Origin: Prauserella flavalba
Lineage (GTDB): Bacteria > Actinomycetota > Actinomycetes > Mycobacteriales > Pseudonocardiaceae
DNA length: 64,000 nt
Assembly: GCF_003202235.1 (NCBI RefSeq)
Contig: NZ_MASU01000005.1
Coordinates: 558,001-622,000 of the forward strand
Direction: 5' to 3'
Shown here: in pieces, positions 44,893-53,081 of the stretch
How positions within the stretch are numbered: position 1 is the stretch's first letter
Layout: every line of letters begins with the position of its first letter
Position numbers and translations under genes: made by a program
Notes under the pieces: model-generated
Told to the model about the DNA's origin: nothing
Database searches by the model: none
What the model saw: the letters and a program-made list of their open reading frames with translations, nothing else

Positions 44893-46229
44893 CCGTCGAC
44901 ATCAGACGCCCGTATCCCGGCCTGCGGGAGCGGCGCGGCCGTGAGCTGGAACGCGTGCTCGGCGAGACCGCCCCGGCGTCCTCGCCCCACACCGGCGCCG
45001 CGCCGGAAACGCTGGCCGCGCTCACCGAGCGGCTCGGCGCGCTGGCGCCTGAGCTGACCGCGCTGTCGCTCGACCTGCACGCCCATCCCGAGCTCGCCTA
45101 CGCCGAGCACCACGCGGCGTCGGCGATCGCCGAGGTGGTGGGCGCACACGGGATCGCCGCCGACACCGGGGCCTACGGCCTGCCGACGGCGGTGCGCGCG
45201 GTCGCAGGGCGAGGCGGTCCGCGCGTCGGGGTCGTCGCCGAGTACGACGCGCTGCCGGGCATCGGGCACGCGTGCGGGCACAACATCATCGCGGCGAGCG
45301 CCGTGGGCGCGTTCCTCGCGCTGGCCCGCACGTTGCGGGACGGCGAGGGGACCGTCGAGCTGATCGGCACGCCCGCCGAAGAGGGTGGTGGCGGCAAGCA
45401 GCGCATCCTCGACGCGGGCGGATTCGACGACGTCGACTTCGCGCTCATGGTCCACCCCGGCAACCTCGACGTCGCCGGGAGCCGCTCGCTCGGCTTCCGG
45501 CAGGTCGCGGTCACCTACCGGGGCCTGGCCGCGCATTCGGCGACCGGGCCGCACTGGGGCGTCAACGCGCTCGACGCCGTGGTCGCCGCCTACAACGGCA
45601 TCGCGCAGCTGCGTCAGCACATTCTCTCGTCGGACAAGGTGCACGGCATCATCACCGACGGCGGCCAGGCGCCGAACGTGGTGCCCGAGACCGCGTCCGC
45701 GGTGTTCTACGTGCGCTCGCTGGACCTCGACACGCTGGCCGACCTGCACGAGCGCGTGGACGCCGTCCTGCGGGCAGCGGCACTCGCGACGGGCACGGTG
45801 GCCGAGATCAGCTGGGACGGCGCACCCGCGTACCTGCCGTTGCGCACGAACGCGACCCTGGAGGCGCGCTACGCCGTGAACCTCGCGGGCAGGCGCACGG
45901 TCCTGCCCGCCACGGCACGCCCAGCCGACGAGGTGGCCTCCACCGACATGGGCAACGTCAGCGTGTACGTGCCCGCGATCCACCCGATCATCGCCATCGC
46001 GCCGCGCGGCGTCGCCAACCACACCGCCGAGTTCGCCACCTACGCGGCAGCGGACTCCGGTACGGCCGCCGTGCACGACGCCGCGTTCGGCATCGCCGCC
46101 ACCGCGGCCGACTTTCTCGCCGACGAGCGCCTGCGCGCCGACGCCCGCGCCGAGTTCGAGCGCGCGGGCGGCCGGGTGCGGCTCGCCGACGCACTTCATC
46201 CCGACACACCGAAAGGCACCGGCCCATGA
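44889..46229 (+). CDS. M20-family amidohydrolase
   Basis: 446-aa metal-dependent amidohydrolase of the M20D group (AbgB, N-acyl-amino-acid or hippurate hydrolases). Di-metal ligands are visible: Cys and His in G-H-A-C-G-H-N (about 130-136), Glu in P-A-E-E-G-G-G-G (about 168), and His in M-V-H-P-G-N (about 194). H-A-H-P-E-L-A-Y-A-E-H precedes. It would release an acyl or aryl group from an imported amide. In Bacillus, an M20 deacetylase with LLM monooxygenases and an ABC importer salvages S-substituted cysteines; the gene set here is similar. Confidence 0.87.
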   Translation: MTVDIRRPYPGLRERRGRELERVLGETAPASSPHTGAAPETLAALTERLGALAPELTALSLDLHAHPELAYAEHHAASAIAEVVGAHGIAADTGAYGLPTAVRAVAGRGGPRVGVVAEYDALPGIGHACGHNIIAASAVGAFLALARTLRDGEGTVELIGTPAEEGGGGKQRILDAGGFDDVDFALMVHPGNLDVAGSRSLGFRQVAVTYRGLAAHSATGPHWGVNALDAVVAAYNGIAQLRQHILSSDKVHGIITDGGQAPNVVPETASAVFYVRSLDLDTLADLHERVDAVLRAAALATGTVAEISWDGAPAYLPLRTNATLEARYAVNLAGRRTVLPATARPADEVASTDMGNVSVYVPAIHPIIAIAPRGVANHTAEFATYAAADSGTAAVHDAAFGIAATAADFLADERLRADARAEFERAGGRVRLADALHPDTPKGTGP

Positions 46230-46852
46230 CCGAACCTCTGCTCGACCACCTCGTCTACGCGGCCCCCGACATCGACGAGCTGGTGACCGCCTTCGCCGAG
46301 CGCACGGGCGTCAAGCCGGTCCTCGGTGGCAGGCACGTCGGCCGCGGCACCCGCAACTACCTCGCCGGGCTCGGCGGCAACGCCTACCTCGAACTGATCG
46401 GGCCCGACGATCCCCGTGCGCCGGAAGGGAAGCCGGCGACGTTCGGCATCGACCGGCTCACCGGCCCCAGGCTCGCCGCGTGGGTCGTGCGCCCGCCGGA
46501 CATCGAGGCGACCGTCGCGCGCGCGAGGGCCGAGGGCTACGACCCCGGCGACATCGGGCCCCTGTCGCGGCGCACGCCGGACGGGACGTTGCTGGAGTGG
46601 CGGCTGACGCCCAACCGCGGCGACCGCTTCGACGGGCTCGCTCCCGCGCTCATCGACTGGCTGGCCGCGCCGCATCCGACGACGAATGACCTGCCCGTGC
46701 TGCCGCTGGTGTCCCTGCGCGGATTCCACCCCGACCCGGCGGCGCTGCTGGCCGCTTTGCGGGCGCTGGATGTCGAGCTCGACGTCGCCGAGGGCGCCCC
46801 GGCACTGGAAGCCGTGCTGGACACGCCGCACGGTCCGATCACCCTTCGCTAG
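46226..46852 (+). CDS. Glyoxalase-like (VOC) domain protein
   Basis: 208-aa protein starting L-D-H-L-V-Y-A-A-P-D-I-D-E-L, the Glyoxalase_3/VOC opening strand with conserved His, followed by G-G-R-H-V-G-R-G-T-R-N-Y-L-A-G-L and A-Y-L-E-L-I-G-P-D (Glu metal position). The C-terminal half is more divergent and may be a second VOC module. Overlaps the M20 stop. Activity unknown; conserved position between an amidohydrolase and an LLM enzyme suggests it acts on a pathway intermediate. Confidence 0.78.
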   Translation: MTEPLLDHLVYAAPDIDELVTAFAERTGVKPVLGGRHVGRGTRNYLAGLGGNAYLELIGPDDPRAPEGKPATFGIDRLTGPRLAAWVVRPPDIEATVARARAEGYDPGDIGPLSRRTPDGTLLEWRLTPNRGDRFDGLAPALIDWLAAPHPTTNDLPVLPLVSLRGFHPDPAALLAALRALDVELDVAEGAPALEAVLDTPHGPITLR

Positions 46853-46877
46853 CGCGGAACCGAGAGAAAGGGACTTC

Positions 46878-47861
46878 ATGACACAGCAGCGGCAGATCGG
46901 CCTGACCCTGCCCCAGCGTGGCGCGTTCTTCGACGTGCTCAGCCTGGGGGAGCTCGTCGAGACCGGGCACTACGCCGACGAGACGGGTCTGTTCGACTCC
47001 GTCTGGATCGGCGACAGTCTCCTGGCGAAGCCGCGGCCGGAGGCCATCGCCCTGTTCGGCTCGCTCGCCGCCGTCACCTCTCGCGTGCGGCTCGCCGTCG
47101 GCTGCCTCGCGAGCTTCCCGGTGCGCGACCCGATCCTGTTCGCGGACCAGTGGGCGACGCTCGACCAGCTCTCCGGCGGCAGGATGCTGCTCGCCGTGTG
47201 CACGGGGATCGTGAAGGCCAGGGACGCCTCCGCGAAGGAGGGCGCGCTCTACGGCGTCACCGACCGCTCGCGCGCCGCAAGGCTGGAGGAGAACACGGAG
47301 ATCATCCGTCGCCTATGGACGGAGGACAACGTGACCTTCCACGGCGAGTTCACGTCGTTCGAGGACGTGACCGTGCTGCCGAAGCCCGTGCAGTCGCCGC
47401 CGCCGGTCTACATCGCCTCCAACCCGGCGCCGCGGCCGCTCGCCAAGCGCGCGCTGCGCCGCGTCGCCCGTATCGCGGACGGCTGGATGACCACCCGCAA
47501 GAGCCCCGAGCACCTGACCGTGAACCTGCCGGCCATCAAGGAGTTCCTCGCCGAGGAGGGTCGCGACCCGGAGAGCTTCGGCGTCTCGGCGTACCACAAC
47601 CTCAACCTCAACCCCGACCGCGAGGCCGCGTACGACGAGAGCTACCGGTTCCTCGGCGAGTACTACGGTCCCGTGTTCAGCAGGGAGGACACCCGGCACT
47701 GGACGGCTACCGGTACGCCGGAGCAGGCGGCGGCCGACATCCAGGCGCTCTACGCCGACGGCGCGACCGAGGTGACCCTGCGCATCACGTCGTGGGACTG
47801 GCGGCGCCAGCTGAAGCTCCTGGTCGAGGAGGTGATCCCCCGCCTGGAGCTGCGCCCCTGA
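46878..47861 (+). CDS. LLM-class flavin-dependent monooxygenase
   Basis: 327-aa luciferase-like oxidoreductase: H-Y-A-D-E-T-G-L-F-D-S-V-W-I-G-D near residue 32, A-L-F-G-S-L-A-A-V-T-S-R-V-R-L-A, then L-D-Q-L-S-G-G-R and the E-E-N-T-E-I-I-R-R-L-W segment. ATG with AAAGGGA upstream. Last gene of the transporter operon, 25 bp after the VOC gene and directly before a long hairpin. It could cleave a C-S or C-N bond of the imported compound using FMNH2, or use F420; not distinguishable here. Confidence 0.82.
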   Translation: MTQQRQIGLTLPQRGAFFDVLSLGELVETGHYADETGLFDSVWIGDSLLAKPRPEAIALFGSLAAVTSRVRLAVGCLASFPVRDPILFADQWATLDQLSGGRMLLAVCTGIVKARDASAKEGALYGVTDRSRAARLEENTEIIRRLWTEDNVTFHGEFTSFEDVTVLPKPVQSPPPVYIASNPAPRPLAKRALRRVARIADGWMTTRKSPEHLTVNLPAIKEFLAEEGRDPESFGVSAYHNLNLNPDREAAYDESYRFLGEYYGPVFSREDTRHWTATGTPEQAAADIQALYADGATEVTLRITSWDWRRQLKLLVEEVIPRLELRP

Positions 47862-47880
47862 GGCCAGCCGGGAAGGCCTT

Positions 47881-47895
47881 TGCAGTGAAGCCCAC
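47881..47895 (+). repeat. Partial copy of the hairpin arm
   Basis: TGCAGTGAAGCCCAC repeats the start of the hairpin arm at 47899-47913 with one mismatch (14 of 15). It has no matching right arm, so it looks like a truncated duplication of the element. Confidence 0.7.
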
Positions 47896-47898
47896 CAC

Positions 47899-47953
47899 TG
47901 CAGTGAAGGCCACCTTCCCTGCGTTCAACGCAGGGAAGGTGGCCTTCACTGCA
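47899..47953. terminator. Long perfect hairpin at convergent gene ends (family member 2)
   Basis: A 55-nt inverted repeat with matched 27-nt arms around central C 47926, composed of blocks TGC, AGTG, AAGGCCACCTT, CCC and TGCGTT. It lies between the LLM stop (47861) and the GntR stop (47961), both transcribed toward it. Same core, length and setting as the hairpin at 19047-19101. Confidence 0.8.
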
Positions 47954-47960
47954 TTCGGGC

Positions 47961-48695
47961 CTAGCGGCGGTCGATGGCCAGGTACGTCTCGCGCAGGCGG
48001 TGCAGGTGCTGCTGCATCAGCTCGCCCGCGGCGGCGGCGTCGCGCCGCTCGATCGCCTCCACCATCTCGCCGTGGTCGGTGCATACCCGCTGCCAGAACG
48101 ACGCCGGCGCGTTGCCGCGCAGGAAGCGGCTCTTCAGCACGGAGAAGATCGGCTGGGTCACCACCTCGAGCAGGCTGTTGTGCGTGCACGTCAGCAGCAG
48201 GATGTGGAACCCCTGCGGGTGCTCGTGCTGCGGGCCCGCCTCGACGTTCTCCTCCTCCACCGCCGTGCGCAGCGCGGCCAGCTCGTCCTCGGTCCGCTCG
48301 GTGGCGGCGAGGCGGGCGGCCGGCACCTCCAGGATCTCGCGCACGGCGAGCAGCTCGTCGACGGTGAGCCTGCTCGCGGTGAGCAGGCCGAGGCTGGTCT
48401 CGAGATAGGCGCTGATGCTGTGTGGGTCGACGTCGGCGACGAACGTGCCGCCGTTGACGCCCCGGCTCGTGTAGACGAGGTTCTGGGAGCTGAGTGAGCG
48501 CAGCGCCTCGCGCACCGTGCTGCGGCCGACGCCGAACGCCTGCCCCAGCTCGGGCTCCGACGGCAGCCGGTCGCCAGGAGCCAGCCCGCCGCTCACGATC
48601 AGCTCGCGCAGCTGGTCGGCGATCTGCTGGTACGCCGACCGCACCGGGGTCACGCCGAGCCCGCGCGGGGCGGCCTGCCTGCTCACCTTGCTCAC
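47961..48695 (-). CDS. GntR-family (FCD domain) transcriptional regulator
   Basis: 244-aa FadR-type regulator. N-terminal winged helix with L-P-S-E-P-E-L-G-Q-A-F-G-V-G-R-S-T-V-R-E as the recognition segment; FCD domain with L-A-V-R-E-I-L-E-V-P-A, F-H-I-L-L and D-H-G-E-M positions. GTG start, weak ribosome site. Divergent from the maoC operon across a 156-bp region containing two strong palindromes, so it is the likely regulator of that operon. Its stop lies 7 bp past the long bidirectional hairpin. Confidence 0.87.
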   Translation of the reverse strand: MSKVSRQAAPRGLGVTPVRSAYQQIADQLRELIVSGGLAPGDRLPSEPELGQAFGVGRSTVREALRSLSSQNLVYTSRGVNGGTFVADVDPHSISAYLETSLGLLTASRLTVDELLAVREILEVPAARLAATERTEDELAALRTAVEEENVEAGPQHEHPQGFHILLLTCTHNSLLEVVTQPIFSVLKSRFLRGNAPASFWQRVCTDHGEMVEAIERRDAAAAGELMQQHLHRLRETYLAIDRR

Positions 48696-48794
48696 GCCGC
48701 CAGTCTAGCCGTCCGGACTGATGATTCGCGACGGGTCTCGGCGGGCAAAAACATCGGAACGAAGACCGATCGGAAATCTTTGGGAGATAACCGA

Positions 48795-48843
48795 TCAAGA
48801 CGCAGACTGCGTCTTGACGGCAATACGTCTGACGTTTTAGCGT
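48795..48843 (+). promoter_or_regulatory. maoC operon promoter with two embedded operators, probably leaderless
   Basis: TTGACG (48814-48819) and TAGCGT (48838-48843) with an 18-bp spacer form a promoter whose start would fall near 48850, essentially at the ATG (48852), explaining the missing ribosome site. TCAAGACGCAG-A-CTGCGTCTTGA (48795-48817; 11-bp arms) covers the -35 and ACGTC-T-GACGT (48825-48835) fills the spacer. A GntR repressor at either would block initiation. Confidence 0.65.
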
Positions 48844-48851
48844 TCGGGGTC

Positions 48852-49385
48852 ATGAGTGCTACGTCGCCACAGGTTCGGCAGGGATGGCAGGGGCGGTTCT
48901 ACGAGGACTTCGAGGTCGGCGACATCTACCGTCATCCCCTCGGGCGCACGGTCAGCGAGACCGACAACACCTGGTTCACGTTGCTGAGCATGAACACCAA
49001 CCAGGCACACTTCAACGCCCAGCACGCCGCGGAGTCGGAGTTCGGCAAACCACTCGTGGTGTCCACGCTGACGCTCGCGATCGCGATCGGCCAGAGCGTC
49101 ACCGACGTCACCCAGAACGCCTTCGCCAACCTCGGGCTCGACGACGTGAAGTTCTCCCACCCCGTCTTCGCGGGCGACACGTTGTGGTCGGAGTCGATCG
49201 TGCTGTCCAAACGGGAGTCGGGCAGCAGGCCGAAGGCCGGCATCGTCACCATTCGCACGCGCACGCTCAACCAGGACGGTGCCGTGGTGTGCAGCTTCGT
49301 CCGCACCTTCTACGTCCACAAGCACGGTGCACAGGCGGGCAGGGACTCGTTCCCGGTCGCCGCCGAGCCGCTGACCGTGAACTGA
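48852..49385 (+). CDS. MaoC-family enoyl-CoA hydratase
   Basis: 177-aa single hot-dog-fold protein of the MaoC family, hydrating enoyl-CoA thioesters. The region R-T-V-S-E-T-D-N-T-W-F-T-L-L-S-M-N-T-N near residue 35 carries the conserved Asp and Asn, with H-F-N-A-Q-H-A-A next; F-A-G-D-T-L-W follows in the second half. It resembles single-domain hydratases encoded beside CitE-type lyases (as in the Mycobacterium tuberculosis Rv2498c-Rv2499c pair). First gene of an eleven-gene operon; likely translated from a leaderless message. Confidence 0.83.
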   Translation: MSATSPQVRQGWQGRFYEDFEVGDIYRHPLGRTVSETDNTWFTLLSMNTNQAHFNAQHAAESEFGKPLVVSTLTLAIAIGQSVTDVTQNAFANLGLDDVKFSHPVFAGDTLWSESIVLSKRESGSRPKAGIVTIRTRTLNQDGAVVCSFVRTFYVHKHGAQAGRDSFPVAAEPLTVN

Positions 49386-49392
49386 GGCGCGC

Positions 49393-50592
49393 ATGCTCCC
49401 GTTGCAGGACGTCAGGATCGTCTCGCTCGAACAGTACGGCGCGGGCCCGTTCGGCTCGCTGCACCTGGCCGAGCTGGGCGCCGAGATCATCAAGATCGAG
49501 GACCCTTCGGCCGGCGGAGACGTCGGGCGCACGGTGCCGCCGTACACGCGGGGGGAGGACTCGCTGTTCTTCGAGTCCTTCAACCGCAACAAGTCCAGCA
49601 TCTCCCTGGACATGGCCACGCCCGAGGGCCGCGCCGTGTTCGAGGACCTCGTGCGCGAGGCCGACGCCGTCTACTCCAACCTGCGCGGCGACGTGCCGGC
49701 GAAGCTGCGCATCACCTACGACGACCTCAAGCACGTCAACCCTGCCATCGTGTGCTGCTCGCTGTCGGGCTTCGGGATGACCGGCCCGCGGGTCAAGGAA
49801 CCCGGGTACGACTACATCCTCCAGGGCCTCGCGGGCTGGATGTCCGTGGGCGGAGAGCCGGACGGCCCGCCGCAGAAGACCGGACTGTCCATGGTGGACT
49901 ACAGCGGTGGGCTCGTCGCCGCGATCGCGCTCGTATCCGGCATCCACGCGGCCCGTCGCGACGGCACCGGCATGGACTGCGACGTGAGCCTCTACGACAC
50001 GGCGATCAGCATGCTGACCTACCTCGCCACGTGGCACCTGAGCGCGGGCCACGAGCCGCGGCGCACCGCCCGGTCGGCGCACCCTTCGCTGGTGCCCTTC
50101 CAGACGTTCCCCGCGAGCGACGGCTGGCTGGTGATCGGCTGCGCCAAGGAGAAGTTCTGGCAGCGGCTCGTCACCATCATCGGCAGGGAGGACCTGCTGG
50201 AGGACCCCCGGTTCCGCACCTTCACCGACCGGGCCGAACACCACGGCGAACTCGAGAAGATCCTCGACGCCGAGCTGGCCAGGGCGACCGTGGCCCAGTG
50301 GCTGGAGAAGATGCGCGCGGCGGCGATCCCGTGCGCGCCCATCAACAGCATCCCGCAGGCACTCGCCGACGAGCAGGCGCTCGCCCGCGAGCTCGTGGTC
50401 GCCACCGACCACCCGGTGTTCGGCACGGTCCGCGGGGTCGCCTCCCCGGTCCGCGTCGGGCCCGCGCGCGCCACACCTCACCGGGCGCCGCAGCGGGGCG
50501 AGCACACCGAATCACTGCTGCGTGACCTGCTCGGCTATTCGGCCGAGCACATCGCCGGCATCCGCGCGGCGGGCGCCTTCGGCACCGGCTGA
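49393..50592 (+). CDS. Class III (CaiB/BaiF) CoA-transferase
   Basis: 399-aa family III CoA-transferase moving CoA between carboxylates. The N-terminus L-E-Q-Y-G-A-G-P-F-G-S-L-H-L-A-E-L-G-A-E-I-I-K-I-E is diagnostic. The segment S-M-V-D-Y-S-G-G near residue 173 contains the Asp that forms the mixed anhydride, and S-G-F-G-M-T-G-P precedes it. Seven bp after maoC. It is the entry step if the operon degrades a free dicarboxylic or branched acid imported by the Liv-type transporter encoded downstream. Confidence 0.88.
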   Translation: MLPLQDVRIVSLEQYGAGPFGSLHLAELGAEIIKIEDPSAGGDVGRTVPPYTRGEDSLFFESFNRNKSSISLDMATPEGRAVFEDLVREADAVYSNLRGDVPAKLRITYDDLKHVNPAIVCCSLSGFGMTGPRVKEPGYDYILQGLAGWMSVGGEPDGPPQKTGLSMVDYSGGLVAAIALVSGIHAARRDGTGMDCDVSLYDTAISMLTYLATWHLSAGHEPRRTARSAHPSLVPFQTFPASDGWLVIGCAKEKFWQRLVTIIGREDLLEDPRFRTFTDRAEHHGELEKILDAELARATVAQWLEKMRAAAIPCAPINSIPQALADEQALARELVVATDHPVFGTVRGVASPVRVGPARATPHRAPQRGEHTESLLRDLLGYSAEHIAGIRAAGAFGTG

Positions 50593-50615
50593 CCCATCCC
50601 CACCAGGAGTGACGA

Positions 50616-51779
50616 ATGGACTTCTCGTTCAACGACGAACAACGGCTGTTCCGCGACACGCTGCGCGACTTCGTGGACAAGGAGATCATCCCGGTCGCGC
50701 GCGACTGGGAGCAGTCGGGCCGCTACCCGACCGAGATCGTCGCCACGATGCGGCAACTGGGCCTCTTCGGGCTCGCCGTGCCCCAGTCCTACGGCGGCCT
50801 CGGTGCCGACACGGTGTCGTTCGTGCTCACCTTCGAGGAGCTCTCGCGCGGCTGGATGGGCATCGCGGGCATCCTCGGCAGCCATTCGGTGTCGTGCTTC
50901 ATGATCGCCAGGCACGGCACCGAGGAGCAGAAGGCGCGGTACCTGCCGAGGCTCGCGACCGGCGAGCTGCGCACCGGCATCGCACTGACCGAGCCGGGCG
51001 CGGGCACCGACCTGCAGGGAATCCGCACCACCGCGCGGCTCGACGGCGACCACTACGTCGTGAACGGCTCCAAGATGTGGATCACCAACGCCCGCCACGC
51101 CAACCCGCTGCCGGTACTGGTCAAGACCGACCCCACGGCGAGCCCCGCCCACCGCGGCATGAGCGTGCTGCTCGTGGACACCACGTCCGAGGGCTTCACG
51201 GTGGAGAAGGACATCCCGAAGCTCGGCTACAAGGGCACCGAGTCGTGTGAGCTGCGGCTCGACAACGTGCGCGTGCCCCGCTCGGCGTTGCTCGGCGGTG
51301 TGGAGGGCACGGGGCTGCGGCAGGCACTGTCCTCGTTGGAGACCGGGAGGGTCAACATCTCGGCCCGCTCGGTCGGCATCGCCCAGCGCGCCTACGAGGA
51401 GGCGCTGCGCTACGCCAGGGAACGTGAGGCGTTCGGCCGGGCGATCGGCGACTTCCAGGCCGTGCAGCTCAAGCTCGCCGAGATCGCGATCCAGCTGCAG
51501 GCGGCGCGGCTCATGACCTACTGGGCGGCGTCGCAGATGGACGCCGGCGTGCGGATGGACGCCGAGTCGGGCATGGCGAAGGTGTTCAGCTCGGAGACCG
51601 CCCTGCAGTGCGCGCTCGACGCGATGCGCATCCACGGCGGCTACGGCTACTCCGCGGAGTTCGAGGTGGAACGGCTCTACCGCGACGCTCCGCTCATGGC
51701 GATCGGTGAGGGCACCAACGACGTGCTGCGCACCGTGATCGCCAAGGCGCTGCTCGGGGGTAAGGCCCATGTGGGGTAG
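50616..51779 (+). CDS. Acyl-CoA dehydrogenase
   Basis: 387-aa FAD enzyme making enoyl-CoA from acyl-CoA. Signatures are the N-terminal helix F-S-F-N-D-E-Q-R-L-F-R, A-L-T-E-P-G-A-G-T-D near residue 125, W-I-T-N near 153 and the C-terminal G-G-Y-G-Y with catalytic Glu in I-G-E-G-T-N-D (about 366). Length is normal. Product would be the substrate of the MaoC hydratase. Its end overlaps the binding-protein gene by 11 bp. Confidence 0.9.
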   Translation: MDFSFNDEQRLFRDTLRDFVDKEIIPVARDWEQSGRYPTEIVATMRQLGLFGLAVPQSYGGLGADTVSFVLTFEELSRGWMGIAGILGSHSVSCFMIARHGTEEQKARYLPRLATGELRTGIALTEPGAGTDLQGIRTTARLDGDHYVVNGSKMWITNARHANPLPVLVKTDPTASPAHRGMSVLLVDTTSEGFTVEKDIPKLGYKGTESCELRLDNVRVPRSALLGGVEGTGLRQALSSLETGRVNISARSVGIAQRAYEEALRYAREREAFGRAIGDFQAVQLKLAEIAIQLQAARLMTYWAASQMDAGVRMDAESGMAKVFSSETALQCALDAMRIHGGYGYSAEFEVERLYRDAPLMAIGEGTNDVLRTVIAKALLGGKAHVG

Positions 51780-53025
51780 GCGGGCCCGAGGAGTCGTCGC
51801 CGCGCTCGCCGGGCTCGGCCTGCTCGCGGCGGGGTGTGCCGAGCCGCCCGCCGCCGACGACCCGAACGGGCCGATCCGCATCGGGGCGGCCGTGTCCGAC
51901 ACCGGCAAGTACTCGATCGAGGGCCAGGCGGTCAAGCGCGGCTACCAGCTGTGGGCCGACATGGTGAACAACGAGCTCGGCGGCATCCAGGTCGGTGATC
52001 GCAAGCGCAAGGTCGAGATCGTCTACTACGACGACCAGTCCGACCCCGAGCAAGCCGTCCGGCTCACGCAGCGGCTGATCAGCGAGGACGGCATCGACTT
52101 CATCTTCGGCTCGTACTCGTCGGGGCTCACCATCGCCGCGTCGGCGGTGACCGAGCCGAACAAGCGGATCCTCTTCGCGGGCGGCGCCGCGGCCGACACC
52201 GTGTTCAGCCAGGGCTCGGACTACGTGTTCAGCCCGCTGACCAACACGAGCCGCTACACCGAGTCGGCGCTGCGGGAGCTCGCCAAACGCGGGGTGAAGA
52301 CCATCGGCATCCTGCACACCGACGAGGCGCCGATGGTGGACATCCAGGAAGCCACCGAGAAGCTCGCCGGCGAGCTCGGCATCCAGGTGGTCGGCACGCA
52401 GCGGGTGCCCAGCGACGCCAACGACATCCGGGGCGCGGTGACCCAGCTGCGCCAGGCGAACCCCGACGTGCTCGTCGAGGCAGGGCACACGCTGATGGGC
52501 GTGCTGACCGTGCAGACCATGCGGAGCATGGACTGGGCGCCCAGGTACGTGGTGATGATCCAGGCGCCCACCGAGCACAGCTTCGTGGAGCAGCTCGGCC
52601 CGGCCGCGACGGAGGGCATCATGGCGCCGACGCAGTGGCACGCCTCCGCGCAGTTCGCCGACGAGTACTTCGGCACCGCCGCCGACTACCGGCGCCGCTA
52701 CGTCGAACGGTACGGCGAGGAGCCCTCCTACATGCCGCCCAGCGGCAGCGCCGTCGCCCTCTCGCTGCAGCTGGCCATCGAGAAGGCGGGCAGTGTCGAC
52801 GTCGAGAAGGTCCGCAAGGCGCTGCTGGAGCTGGACGTCGACACGTTCTACGGCCACATCGACTACTCGGGCGAGGGCCATCCCAGTGGGCTCAAGGGCG
52901 CGAACGTCAACCGTCCGATGCTCACGATCCAGCTCAACGCCAAGGGCGAGCAGGTCGTCGTCGCCCCCGAGGAGAACGCCTCCGCGGAGATCGTCCCCAT
53001 GAAGCCGTGGTCCCAGCGCAGGTAG
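51769..53025 (+). CDS. LivK-type branched-chain/carboxylate-binding lipoprotein
   Basis: 418-aa periplasmic-binding protein of the HAAT class with lipobox A-A-G-C (Cys about 23). Mature start P-I-R-I-G-A-A-V-S-D-T-G-K-Y-S, Y-Y-D-D-Q-S-D-P-E-Q-A, and F-G-S-Y-S-S-G-L-T are family landmarks. Overlaps the acyl-CoA dehydrogenase end by 11 bp. A small hairpin follows before livH. HAAT systems take up amino acids, but also aromatic and dicarboxylic acids, which suits the CoA-dependent genes around it. Confidence 0.88.
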   Translation: MWGRRARGVVAALAGLGLLAAGCAEPPAADDPNGPIRIGAAVSDTGKYSIEGQAVKRGYQLWADMVNNELGGIQVGDRKRKVEIVYYDDQSDPEQAVRLTQRLISEDGIDFIFGSYSSGLTIAASAVTEPNKRILFAGGAAADTVFSQGSDYVFSPLTNTSRYTESALRELAKRGVKTIGILHTDEAPMVDIQEATEKLAGELGIQVVGTQRVPSDANDIRGAVTQLRQANPDVLVEAGHTLMGVLTVQTMRSMDWAPRYVVMIQAPTEHSFVEQLGPAATEGIMAPTQWHASAQFADEYFGTAADYRRRYVERYGEEPSYMPPSGSAVALSLQLAIEKAGSVDVEKVRKALLELDVDTFYGHIDYSGEGHPSGLKGANVNRPMLTIQLNAKGEQVVVAPEENASAEIVPMKPWSQRR

Positions 53026-53041
53026 TCCACGGCTAGCCCAT

Positions 53042-53059
53042 CGGCGCACCGGAGCGCCG
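53042..53059 (+). terminator. Small intercistronic hairpin after the binding-protein gene
   Basis: CGGCGC and GCGCCG (53042-53047 with 53054-53059) form a 6-bp stem with a 6-nt loop between livK and livH. Such hairpins commonly reduce downstream expression and stabilise the binding-protein message. Confidence 0.4.
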
Positions 53060-53081
53060 TGCTGACAAAGGAGTTACGCGT

